A DNA stretch of 16,341 nucleotides from Planctomycetota bacterium (GTDB lineage Bacteria; Planctomycetota; Planctomycetia; Pirellulales; Thermoguttaceae), in contig JAMOAF010000067.1 of NCBI GenBank assembly GCA_023621895.1, positions 1 through 16,341 on the forward strand. The letters run 5' to 3'. Below are positions 1 to 7,036 of the stretch, piece after piece (positions within the stretch are counted from its first letter, which is position 1; each line of letters opens with the position of its first letter). A program made the translations under genes and the position numbers. Below the pieces are notes generated by a model. That model saw only the letters and a program-made list of their open reading frames with translations, ran no database searches and had not been told where the DNA came from.

Positions 1-40
1 ATTCCAGGTAACGATTGACGCTGTGGTAGTTTCAACCGAG

Positions 41-66
41 CGTTCCCAAGCTGGAGCTTGGGAACG
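41..66. repeat. Perfect 12-bp-arm palindrome
   Basis: The arms CGTTCCCAAGCT (41-52) and AGCTTGGGAACG (55-66) are perfect reverse complements around a 2-nt centre. Such self-complementary intergenic elements are often dispersed in planctomycete genomes; that it is dispersed here is inferred, since only one copy lies in the window. It is too far from the 224 start and lacks a T-run, so I do not call it a promoter or terminator. Confidence 0.7.
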
Positions 67-107
67 AGGTGGCGCATGGGAACCAGGTGGCGCATGGGAA
101 CGAGGTG
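63..107. repeat. 18-bp tandem repeat, 2.5 copies
   Basis: Units begin at 63, 81 and 99 with the pattern AACGAGGTGGCGCATGGG. The second unit has one change (aacc for aacg) and the third is cut after nine bases. It starts inside the right arm of the palindrome at 41-66, so the two probably arose together by local duplication of the palindrome's flank. No coding potential is apparent. Confidence 0.75.
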
Positions 108-160
108 AGGCCTCGCGGCTATTTGCATCCCGCGCTTGACTGGTTAGCATGGAGCGGACG

Positions 161-176
161 GGCGCCGGCCGGCGCC
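161..176. repeat. 16-bp GC palindrome upstream of the dehydrogenase gene
   Basis: GGCGCCGGCCGGCGCC is a perfect 16-bp palindrome about 48 bp before the start codon at 224. It could form a hairpin in the 5' leader or be a dyad binding site. Its role is unknown, and GC-rich palindromes also arise by chance in GC-rich DNA. Confidence 0.4.
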
Positions 177-223
177 GCAATCATCCGACGATGGACCCGC
201 CAATTCCTTGAGGAGAAGATCTG

Positions 224-1759
224 ATGTCACGCCTCACTCGCCGAGTGTTTCTACGAGAGAGCCTCCTGGCCACGGCTGCCGCGGCTGCCGGGACTTCCGC
301 CGTGCTTGCCGCCGAGAGCGCCGCGCCGCAAAGCAAGAGCCCCAACGAGCGGTTGAGCGTCGCCGTGATCGGCATCCGCGGCCGCGGCGGCGACCACGCC
401 AGGGCGTTCGACTCCCGCGAGGACTGCACGGTCACCTATATCTGCGACGCGGATTCCGATGTCGGCGGGTCGGCTGCGGCCCGTTTCAAGAGCAAGCCGA
501 AGTTCGTCCAGGATATGCGGCGAGTCTTTGACGATCCGTCGGTTGACATCGTCTCGATCGCCACGCCGAACCACTGGCACTCGCTGGCCGCGATCTGGGC
601 GATGCAGGCCGGCAAGGACGTTTATGTGGAGAAGCCGGTAAGCCACAACGTCAGCGAAGGCCGGCGGATGGTCCAGACCGCCCGCAAGCACAACCGGATT
701 TGCCAGGGCGGCACCCAGCACCGCTCGACGGGGGCCAACCGCGCGGCGACCGAGTATGTCAAGGCGGGCAAGCTCGGCCCGATCAAGCTGGGGCATGTCT
801 ACACCTACCGGTCGCGTGGCTCGATCGGTCCGGCCGGCGAGTATCCCGTCCCGCCGTCGATCGACTACAATCTCTGGGCCGGCCCGGCGCCGATGGAGCT
901 GCCGGTGCGCCGCAAATCGTTCCACTACGACTGGCACTGGTTCTGGGACTGGGGCAATGGCGAGCTGGGCAACAACAGCGTCCACCCGGTCGACTCGCTG
1001 CGGATGATCGTCGGCCTCGAGGGGCTGGGGCGGGGCGTGCTCAGCTACGGGGGCCGCGTGGGCATCGACGACTGCGCCGAAACGCCCAGCGTCCAGATGA
1101 CGATCCACGATTTCGGTCCGATCACGGTCGTCCAGGAGGTCCGCAATCTCAAAACGGCATCGCCCAAGAAAGGCGGCGCGATCTTCATCGAGGGGGCCGA
1201 GGGATACCTCGTCAGCAACTACTCCAGCGCCGCGGTCTACGACCCGAAAGGCAAGCTCGTGGAGACACTCAGCGGGCCGAACATCGACCATTTCGACAAC
1301 TTCATCCAGGCCGTCCGCAGCCGCAATCGCCAGGTGCAGAACGCCGAGATCAACGAGGGGCACACCTCGACGGCGCTGGTGCACGTGGCGAACATCTCGC
1401 AGCGCCTCGGCAAGCCGGCCTCGCCCGGCGAAATCCGCAAGGCCCTGGAATCGCTCAAAGTGAACGAGAACGTCGTGGAGACGTTCGAGGAAATCCGCCA
1501 GCACCTCGCTGACAACAGCGTCGACATCGAGAAGACGCCGCTTGCGCTCGGCCCGTGGCTCGCCATCGACGCGGACCGGGAGAAGTTCGCCGACAACGCG
1601 GCGGCCAACGCGATGCTCACCCGCGAGTACCGCAAGCCCTTCGTCGCTGACTTTTTCCGGCCTGGTTCAAAATCCAAGGTTCAAGATTCAAGGTTCAAGG
1701 TCCGGGGTTCTACGTTCCGGATCAGCCAACCTTGCCCACTCTTGGCCATTGGGACTTGA
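224..1759 (+). CDS. Tat-exported Gfo/Idh/MocA family oxidoreductase
   Basis: Predicted NAD(P)-dependent sugar or cyclitol dehydrogenase acting outside the cytoplasm; the exact substrate cannot be read from sequence. The start is supported by GAGGAG eight bases upstream. Residues 1-30 form a twin-arginine signal (TRRVFLR at 5-11, then an Ala-rich hydrophobic stretch). A Rossmann start VAVIGIRGRGG lies near 46-56, the family EKP motif at 136-138, and the C-terminal domain carries a conserved-looking DWGNGELGNNSVHPVD segment. These fit the planctomycete secreted Gfo/Idh group, which usually ends soon after a YRKPF-like motif. Here the frame continues about 31 residues past FFRPG (from residue ~481) into repeat DNA at 1664-1772, so the last part is probably not native protein. 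It converges on the hydrolase gene, with 39 bp between the stop codons. Confidence 0.9.
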   Translation: MSRLTRRVFLRESLLATAAAAAGTSAVLAAESAAPQSKSPNERLSVAVIGIRGRGGDHARAFDSREDCTVTYICDADSDVGGSAAARFKSKPKFVQDMRRVFDDPSVDIVSIATPNHWHSLAAIWAMQAGKDVYVEKPVSHNVSEGRRMVQTARKHNRICQGGTQHRSTGANRAATEYVKAGKLGPIKLGHVYTYRSRGSIGPAGEYPVPPSIDYNLWAGPAPMELPVRRKSFHYDWHWFWDWGNGELGNNSVHPVDSLRMIVGLEGLGRGVLSYGGRVGIDDCAETPSVQMTIHDFGPITVVQEVRNLKTASPKKGGAIFIEGAEGYLVSNYSSAAVYDPKGKLVETLSGPNIDHFDNFIQAVRSRNRQVQNAEINEGHTSTALVHVANISQRLGKPASPGEIRKALESLKVNENVVETFEEIRQHLADNSVDIEKTPLALGPWLAIDADREKFADNAAANAMLTREYRKPFVADFFRPGSKSKVQDSRFKVRGSTFRISQPCPLLAIGT

Positions 1760-1772
1760 GCCTTGAACCTTG
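1664..1772. repeat. TTCAAGG-rich repeat with 12-bp inverted ends
   Basis: The segment opens with several imperfect copies of GGTTCAAG/GATTCAAG (1664-1700). CAAGGTTCAAGG at 1689-1700 is perfectly complementary to CCTTGAACCTTG at 1761-1772, with 60 bp between. It covers the last ~95 bases of the dehydrogenase frame and its stop codon, and sits between two convergent genes. The long loop and absence of a T-run argue against a simple terminator; a small inserted repeat is more likely. Confidence 0.6.
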
Positions 1773-1798
1773 CCCTTCATCCCGCTCTTGGCGTTCCC

Positions 1799-2827
1799 TC
1801 ACGCGTGAGCTTGCAGCCACTGGCTGATCCGAGCCGCGGCCTCTGGCGGAAAGCTGTGGCCGCGGCCGTGATTGTATAGTGCCAGCCGGCCGGGCGAACC
1901 GTAGAGCCGATAGACCGGCAGCGCCGCTTCGATGAACGGCTGGCTTTGAGCGCCGTCGTATCCATCGCCGCCCAGCAGAAGGAAAGCCCGCGGCGCCACG
2001 AGGGCCAGCAGCTCGTGGTGGTCGTGGCCAAAGTCCGGGCGGCGGACTTGCCGGCCGAGGTACCAGGGGGCGTCCCAGTTGGAAAACCGGACGCCGATGC
2101 CCCCCTCGTTGGCGGCCGCCACGCGGACTCGGCGGTCGAACGCGGCCAGGTACAGTGCTTGTTTGGCGCCCAGCGAGTGCCCCACCGCGCCAAGGCGAGC
2201 CGGATTCACTTGCGGAAGCCCGGCCAGGATATTGACCGCGAGGACCGCGTCGTGGAGCATTTTGGCCATGCCTTTGGACCGGGGATGACGGCAGCGGAAC
2301 TTGAAAGTCTGCCAACGCATCGCCAGCGTCCGGGTGTCGCGCCAGAGGAAATTTCGCGGGCAGAATGCGACGAAGCCTTGCTCAGCCAGCGTTAGGCCGA
2401 GCGCCTTGGGTGAAGGCCCGTCAACGCCGGCGGGTTCCTCAATGGACTGGTCGGCCGTCGAATGAAAGACGACGATGCCCGGGGCCGGCCAGCGGCTTTC
2501 GGCCGGCATGAGCAGATAGGCTTCCGCCGACTGGCCGGGCTCAACCCGGTAGCGGACCAGTTGCCGCGTGACGGATCCCACGCGGTCCTCCACGACCGGT
2601 TCGATCGCCGGGGTGCGGCGGGGAGCAGCGGAGAAGGGGCCGAGCATCTCCAGCCACGTTCGGCGGATCTGCTCGCGACGAGCTTCCCATGCTTCGAGGG
2701 TTTTGATCGGCCGGCCATCCGCATCGGCCAGCAACGGCGGCAAGCAGCATCCGCGCGGCGAGCTACCGACCGGCCGCTGGTTTTCCGCTTCGGGCAGGCC
2801 GGATTTCTCGGCAAACGGGTTGCTCAT
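1799..2827 (-). CDS. Alpha/beta hydrolase (dienelactone hydrolase / acetyl xylan esterase-like)
   Basis: Predicted 342-residue serine hydrolase of the alpha/beta fold, likely an esterase; no signal peptide, so probably cytoplasmic. The nucleophile elbow is GHSLG with Ser218, a candidate acid lies in LLGGDGYDG (Asp288 or Asp291), and the candidate histidine is His324 in GRGHSFPP. A strand plus oxyanion-region segment (PGIVVFHST, 116-124) precedes the elbow as expected. The ATG at 2827 is chosen because it overlaps the TGA of the upstream gene as ATGA, which suggests translational coupling; an in-frame ATG at 3010 would lie wholly inside the upstream gene. Substrate unknown. Residues 1-60 look like the helical extension seen in larger planctomycete esterase-like proteins (from memory). 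Confidence 0.8.
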   Translation of the reverse strand: MSNPFAEKSGLPEAENQRPVGSSPRGCCLPPLLADADGRPIKTLEAWEARREQIRRTWLEMLGPFSAAPRRTPAIEPVVEDRVGSVTRQLVRYRVEPGQSAEAYLLMPAESRWPAPGIVVFHSTADQSIEEPAGVDGPSPKALGLTLAEQGFVAFCPRNFLWRDTRTLAMRWQTFKFRCRHPRSKGMAKMLHDAVLAVNILAGLPQVNPARLGAVGHSLGAKQALYLAAFDRRVRVAAANEGGIGVRFSNWDAPWYLGRQVRRPDFGHDHHELLALVAPRAFLLLGGDGYDGAQSQPFIEAALPVYRLYGSPGRLALYNHGRGHSFPPEAAARISQWLQAHA

Positions 2828-3348
2828 CGTGGAGATTCGGGGATTCTTGTCGCCAGGGGGCGCTGGGGCGAAATCACCTGGTCGGCGTGCTGGTGGTTCA
2901 TGGGACTGTGAAGGTCCGCCCGGAGCGTCTGCATTGTGGAACAGACCCCTGGCCAATCGGCTGCGCAACTCTCGGCGATCCGGTCGACCGCCGCTTTGAC
3001 CTCGGGCCAAGGGACTGCCGAGTTCTGCACGATAGACACGCCAAGCTGCTCGAGTGCGTGCGCGGCGCCGGCGCCGGGCCCGTCCAGCGTGGCGATCACT
3101 CGCACATGATCAAGAACCCCTTGATCCTTCAAGACCAGGCAAAAATCCAGCAAGTCCCTCGGATCTTCCCAGTTGAAGACGGCAATTTGCGGGAGATCCT
3201 CCGGATCGACCCACATCAGCAGCCGGTAGCCCGCCACGGCATCGTCGTGTGTCGCTTGAACGCGCCAGCCGAGGCGCTCAAACCCGTCGGCAAGCGCGGA
3301 GCCAAAACACCGCTGCATGTCGCAAATCAACACGCCCGGTTGCCTCAT
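2824..3348 (-). CDS. Degenerate receiver (CheY-like) domain protein
   Basis: 174 residues. The first ~125 follow the receiver fold pattern: strand VLICDMQ (6-12), an amphipathic helix ending GW, a strand near QIAVFNW (54-60), a strand HVRVIATLDG (81-90) and a final LGVSIVQNS. The phospho-acceptor position falls in AVFNWED, where Asn/Trp replace the usual strand-terminal Asp, and the usual Lys-Pro after the fifth strand is replaced by NSAVPW. It therefore looks like a pseudo-receiver unlikely to be phosphorylated in the normal way. The tail (~128-174) is Pro/Arg-rich and unassigned. The ATG at 3348 has a strong GGGAGG about 6-7 bases upstream; an earlier in-frame ATG at 3426 has no comparable site. 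It overlaps the hydrolase by 4 bp. Family assignment is by pattern only. Confidence 0.65.
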   Translation of the reverse strand: MRQPGVLICDMQRCFGSALADGFERLGWRVQATHDDAVAGYRLLMWVDPEDLPQIAVFNWEDPRDLLDFCLVLKDQGVLDHVRVIATLDGPGAGAAHALEQLGVSIVQNSAVPWPEVKAAVDRIAESCAADWPGVCSTMQTLRADLHSPMNHQHADQVISPQRPLATRIPESPR

Positions 3349-3600
3349 CTGACCCTCCCGTGGTGTGGAATACCCTGCGCACCGCCCGCCGCGAGGGACC
3401 TTGTGATCGCGGGGAGTCCCCCACACTCATTTATCCTACGCGCAGGGGCCGTCATCCCAGCGAAAAGGGCTGTTTGAGGGCGTTTCGCGGGAACTCCAAC
3501 CGCCCAGCCGTCTTCTCCGGCAGAATAGGGGTATTTAGACGATTCGGCTCAACGCCTACGGTTGGAAATCACGGAGCGGCGCAGGGCTTGGGCCATCGGC

Positions 3601-4032
3601 TCACAACCGATGATTCCGCGGAATGCCGACTCCCGCCGAATGGGGAATCTCCTCGCCGGACCGCCCCAGCCGCACGCCGAGAGTCAATACGAGCGCCGCG
3701 ATTCCCGCGGCAAGCGAACCGGCCCCCAAGCCGATCGCGTCAATCGACGCCGACACCAGGGTCGGCAGCGATCCCAGGCTGCGGATTTCCTCGCCCAGCG
3801 CGATCGAGCAGGCGGCCCATGTCAGGACGCCGATCCCGGCGCCGACGGCCAGCACGGCGAAGATGTTCGCCAGCGACCTGCGTACGGAGGGACTGATCAG
3901 GCACCACACGAAGAAGCAGAGAATGACCAGCGCAATCAGAATCCAATCGATCGGCCAGGACCCCAGCACGTCGCGGCCAAAGGCCGTGAGCCTTTGTCCG
4001 ATCGGCGGACAGATCAGCCGGGCTGCGAACAT
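3601..4032 (-). CDS. Small integral membrane protein, function unknown
   Basis: 143 residues with three clear hydrophobic segments: about 28-47 (WPIDWILIALVILCFFVW region), 55-79 and 98-120. A basic cluster SVRRS follows the first helix and RLGRSGEE the last, giving charge cues for orientation. I do not recognise a named family. The ATG at 4032 is chosen for GGGAGGA just upstream; the frame is open to 4224 but that part reads as low-complexity non-membrane sequence. A 6-bp stem (3594-3599 with 3607-3612) brackets the stop codon, without a T-run. Transcribed divergently from the SUMF1-like gene at 4517. Confidence 0.65.
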   Translation of the reverse strand: MFAARLICPPIGQRLTAFGRDVLGSWPIDWILIALVILCFFVWCLISPSVRRSLANIFAVLAVGAGIGVLTWAACSIALGEEIRSLGSLPTLVSASIDAIGLGAGSLAAGIAALVLTLGVRLGRSGEEIPHSAGVGIPRNHRL

Positions 4033-4516
4033 TCCAGTCCTCCCGATTTCGGTGAATTCATCCGGGATTATACCGCGCAGGCTCCCCAGAGCGTAATTTT
4101 TGCCACGGGAGAACCACAACCACGGGTCGCTCGACGCTCGGCGCCCGGAGACAATCGCAAGGACTCCAGACTGCCAACACCGGCCAGACTCCGCTATCTC
4201 CAGCAATATTGCGCCAAAGCGCAAATAGCAAGAATTTTATGGATTTTTTGCCATCGAGAACTACTATGGAGGCTGTCAGAAACTCGGAAGCGGTGGCGGA
4301 AACAGAAATGGATTGTGAGAAAACAGGCGGAAAACCGGCGTTCCTGACGTTCGGTCCTCTCACGCGGTCTCTCCGAGATCGAGTGGGCGTCTCGCAAGAG
4401 AGGCGGCCAACCGCGGGCGTTTACTGCTGCGTCCACACACAAGCATCCTAGCCCGGGGGAGGGTGACTTAATACCACAGTTCTACTAATCGGCAAGAAGA
4501 AACAAGGAGAAGGGGC
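4033..4516. other. 484-bp divergent intergenic region
   Basis: No gene is supported here. The part around 4205-4275 is clearly richer in A/T than its surroundings (for example attttatggattttttg), consistent with promoters for the divergent genes at 4032 and 4517. A short stem (CTCTC..GAGAG with inner GAGA..TCTC, roughly 4367-4405) is present. I cannot place -35/-10 boxes with confidence. Confidence 0.4.
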
Positions 4517-6082
4517 ATGGACACTAAGGTGCCGGCCTGGTTGCCCGCATCCCTCGTGGCGTTTGCGCTGTTGGCTGCCGCGGCTTCGGCGGGGATCATC
4601 GTATCCGAAGACCGGTCCGACGAAGCGTTCGTTGCGCAAGAGGTGAAAAGGCTGGAATTCGTCCCCGTCGGCAATCCCGGCAACGCCGCGGATACCAACC
4701 AGTACGGTGCGGTGGACTACGATTTCAGCATCGGAAAGTATGAGGTTACGGCCGGGCAGTACACCCGGTTTCTCAATGCGGTGGCGGCCAGCGATCCCAA
4801 CGAGCTCTACAATCCGCTCATGTGGTCGTCCTCTTCCGGCTGCAAGATCGAGCGGATCGGGGTGCCGGGCAGCTACACGTACCGCGTGGCGGCCGGCTAT
4901 GCCAACCGGCCGGTCAACTATGTGAGCTGGTACGACGCGGCGCGCTTCGCCAATTGGCTGACGACCGGCGACACGGAACAGGGTGTCTATCATTTCACCG
5001 CGGGCCGCCTGTCGGACGTTGCTGGCCACGAGCAGACGACCGGCGATTCTGGGACCATCTACTTTCTTCCCACCGAAAACGAGTGGTACAAGGCCGCGTA
5101 CCACGCCAACGACGGCATTGCCGGCAATTACAGGAAACCTCCAAGCGGCGGTAATGTCCCGCCAGGGAGCGCCGCAGGGGTTCACAACGCCAGTTTCCAC
5201 GGCGTTTCTTACCCAATCGATTCACCCACCTACAGCGCCGCGCTGGGCGAATTCGATTCCAGCCCCGGTCCGTACGGCACGTTCGACCAGTCAGGCAACG
5301 TCTGGGAATGGATCGAGACGCTCGCCGCCAACCCGCGAGCCGTCCGGCGCGGCGGTTCCTTCCATGGAAACGGCGTCTGCGAAATGGTTTTTTGCGCGCG
5401 CGACCCCAGTGCCTGCAAGACCAATGAGGACTGCCTGACCGGTTTCCGCGTCGCACGCCGCGGGGAGAGCGGCACCTCCGGCGGCGACTCAGCCAGCGCC
5501 GCCCCGCCGGAGCACCAGACCCAACTCGGCGACGCCGATGGTCCGCTCGGCCAAATCCAATCCAATAGCGCCGCGGTCCAGGCAAGCGGCGGTGTCTCGG
5601 CCGGCATCGCGGGCTATCCGTCGGCGAGCGGCGGCTGGCCTCCAGTCGCTTCGAGCACAGCGGCCGGCACGGGCGCTGGCGCGCCCGCGTACGGAACGCC
5701 CGCGTACGGAGCGCCCGCGTACGGAGCGCCGGCAATCCCCATCGTGCCCATTGCGTCCAGTGGAGGAGGACCCTTGGGACTCAATTATCCTCCCCATGGC
5801 GTGCTCGACCGTGTCGCGGGGTGGAGCAGCCCATCGCCGCCAAACACCGGAGGAGCCTTGGGCGGAGGATTTGGAGGTGGTGGTTCGCTGTACGGCGACG
5901 AGATAAGCCCGGCGCCTCTGCTGACAGAAGGCGGATTCGGCGAACAGGATTACCAGAGCGACTTCACCGGGGGCAATCCGGCCGGCGAGGCAGCGGGAAG
6001 CACCGTGGCGCCGGAGCCGGCGAGCATCCTGATCTGGGGCGGCGGCGGCGTGGCGTGCCTGCTCTTCAGACGGCGACGATAG
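4517..6082 (+). CDS. SUMF1/FGE-like domain protein with PEP-CTERM anchor
   Basis: 521 residues, predicted exported and sorted by an exosortase. A signal peptide (hydrophobic 8-26, ending ASAG) is followed by a formylglycine-generating-enzyme-like domain at about 45-314: SIGKYEVTAGQYTRFLNAV, RPVNYVSWYDAARFANWL, YFLPTENEWYKAAYH, GTFDQSGNVWEWIE, RRGGSF and GFRVAR in family order. Residues 315-495 are a Gly/Ala/Pro-rich low-complexity linker including three APAYG-type repeats. The end is a PEP-CTERM tail: VAPEP (497-501), a hydrophobic segment, then RRRR. In true FGE the active-site cysteine pair sits just after GGS; here the first position reads HGNG and only a shifted Cys288 follows, so sulfatase-activating catalysis is doubtful and a structural or binding role is more likely. 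AAGGAG eight bases before the ATG supports the start. Confidence 0.85.
   Translation: MDTKVPAWLPASLVAFALLAAAASAGIIVSEDRSDEAFVAQEVKRLEFVPVGNPGNAADTNQYGAVDYDFSIGKYEVTAGQYTRFLNAVAASDPNELYNPLMWSSSSGCKIERIGVPGSYTYRVAAGYANRPVNYVSWYDAARFANWLTTGDTEQGVYHFTAGRLSDVAGHEQTTGDSGTIYFLPTENEWYKAAYHANDGIAGNYRKPPSGGNVPPGSAAGVHNASFHGVSYPIDSPTYSAALGEFDSSPGPYGTFDQSGNVWEWIETLAANPRAVRRGGSFHGNGVCEMVFCARDPSACKTNEDCLTGFRVARRGESGTSGGDSASAAPPEHQTQLGDADGPLGQIQSNSAAVQASGGVSAGIAGYPSASGGWPPVASSTAAGTGAGAPAYGTPAYGAPAYGAPAIPIVPIASSGGGPLGLNYPPHGVLDRVAGWSSPSPPNTGGALGGGFGGGGSLYGDEISPAPLLTEGGFGEQDYQSDFTGGNPAGEAAGSTVAPEPASILIWGGGGVACLLFRRRR
5681..5725 (+). repeat. 15-bp in-frame tandem repeat, three copies
   Basis: Units GCGCCCGCGTACGGA start at 5681, 5696 and 5711; the second differs by one base. 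The unit is five codons long and encodes A/T-P-A-Y-G inside the low-complexity linker of the PEP-CTERM protein. Near-identical DNA between copies points to recent slippage or duplication, so copy number may vary between strains. Confidence 0.8.
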
Positions 6083-6141
6083 AGAGACGGCCTCCCCTGG
6101 CCCATCGAGTTTCCGATGCCTCTTGCAGGACCGGTTTGCTG

Positions 6142-6156
6142 TCTGTCCTGGACAGA
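6142..6156. promoter_or_regulatory. 15-bp palindrome between two + strand genes
   Basis: TCTGTCCTGGACAGA is perfectly self-complementary around its central T. It lies in the 124-bp gap between the PEP-CTERM gene (stop 6082) and the start at 6207, a plausible position for a regulator dyad or a short hairpin. No -35/-10 pair is convincing beside it, so function is a guess. Confidence 0.3.
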
Positions 6157-6206
6157 GGATACAACCTTGCTCTGGGGGACGCGACTGTTTCACCGGAGAC
6201 CGTCTG

Positions 6207-6830
6207 ATGCGCTGCATTCCGCTTGTCCTGGCGTTTCAACTCAAGGCCGTCTTCCGCATCGCCGGGCCCGAGGCGATCGACGCGGAGACGATCGTCACCG
6301 CCCGGCGCGACCTGCCAAGCTTCGAGGTCTTCCTATCGAACTACTTCGCACCGGGCTTCGACGCCTCGGTCTACGCCGTCCAGACGTTTCGCGCGCCCCG
6401 CAGGCCATTTTTCGCGAGGGCGGACCACAACCCGCTGGTCGACGGCAATTACCTTGCCTTCCCGCGGGATCGGCAGGCGGTGCTGACAATCTTCGACGGC
6501 CGCTGGGAGCAGCCGCCCCATCCGGTCGAGTGGTGCATTAATCGCTACCTGGCGGCGCCGCTGGCGATCCGCCGCGACAAAGAGTCCGGATTGACGGCGC
6601 TGGTGATGTCGCCCCCGGGCGATTGCTTTGCCGTGGCCACGCCCTACAACCAAACCCCGCCCGACGACGTGGCCAATCATCGCTCCCTCTATCTATCCCT
6701 GTTCGGGTTCGACGTTGCCGCCGGCCAGACCGTGCGGGCGCGGAGCCGGCTGCAAGTCATCGCCGATCCGGCCGACGCGGCCGCCGAGAAGGCCTATGAG
6801 GACTACGCCCGCGGCGCAAGCGGGAAGTAA
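6207..6830 (+). CDS. Conserved-looking protein, probably N-terminally truncated
   Basis: 207 residues without signal peptide or membrane helix. The sequence is strand-rich; the block YLSLFGFDVAAGQTVRARSRL near 162-182 and the segment LAAPLAIRRDKESGLTALVMSP (115-136) resemble the C-terminal beta-sandwich portion of galactose-mutarotase-like carbohydrate proteins. The first residues (IPLVLAFQLKAVFRIAGPEAID) read like the middle of a beta-sandwich rather than a natural start, so the N-terminal half may have been lost. The ATG at 6207 has GGAG eight bases upstream, so it may still be translated. An upstream in-frame start at 6123 would add residues that look non-coding. Function not assigned. Confidence 0.6.
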   Translation: MRCIPLVLAFQLKAVFRIAGPEAIDAETIVTARRDLPSFEVFLSNYFAPGFDASVYAVQTFRAPRRPFFARADHNPLVDGNYLAFPRDRQAVLTIFDGRWEQPPHPVEWCINRYLAAPLAIRRDKESGLTALVMSPPGDCFAVATPYNQTPPDDVANHRSLYLSLFGFDVAAGQTVRARSRLQVIADPADAAAEKAYEDYARGASGK

Positions 6831-7036
6831 CCGCTTCACACCGTGGGTTGATGCAGAGTCACCTGTCAGATGTCCGCTACTGCGGGGGAGGAGTTCTTTG
6901 CCAAACGGCCGGGGAACGTAGACTGTGTTTTATGGGTCGGTCCCGGATTGCCGTCTCCCCGTCAGCTTGCGTTGCCATCTTGTCGTCCCCTCTTCGTTCC
7001 TCGTGAAGGCGCCTGTTCAGTACGTTCTGCATGTTT

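Noticed and set aside
251..1504. Long antisense open frame (417 codons) opposite the dehydrogenase
   Set aside because: It is a GC-rich shadow: Arg/Ala/Asp-rich, no ribosome site, and the opposite strand encodes a clear Gfo/Idh/MocA protein.
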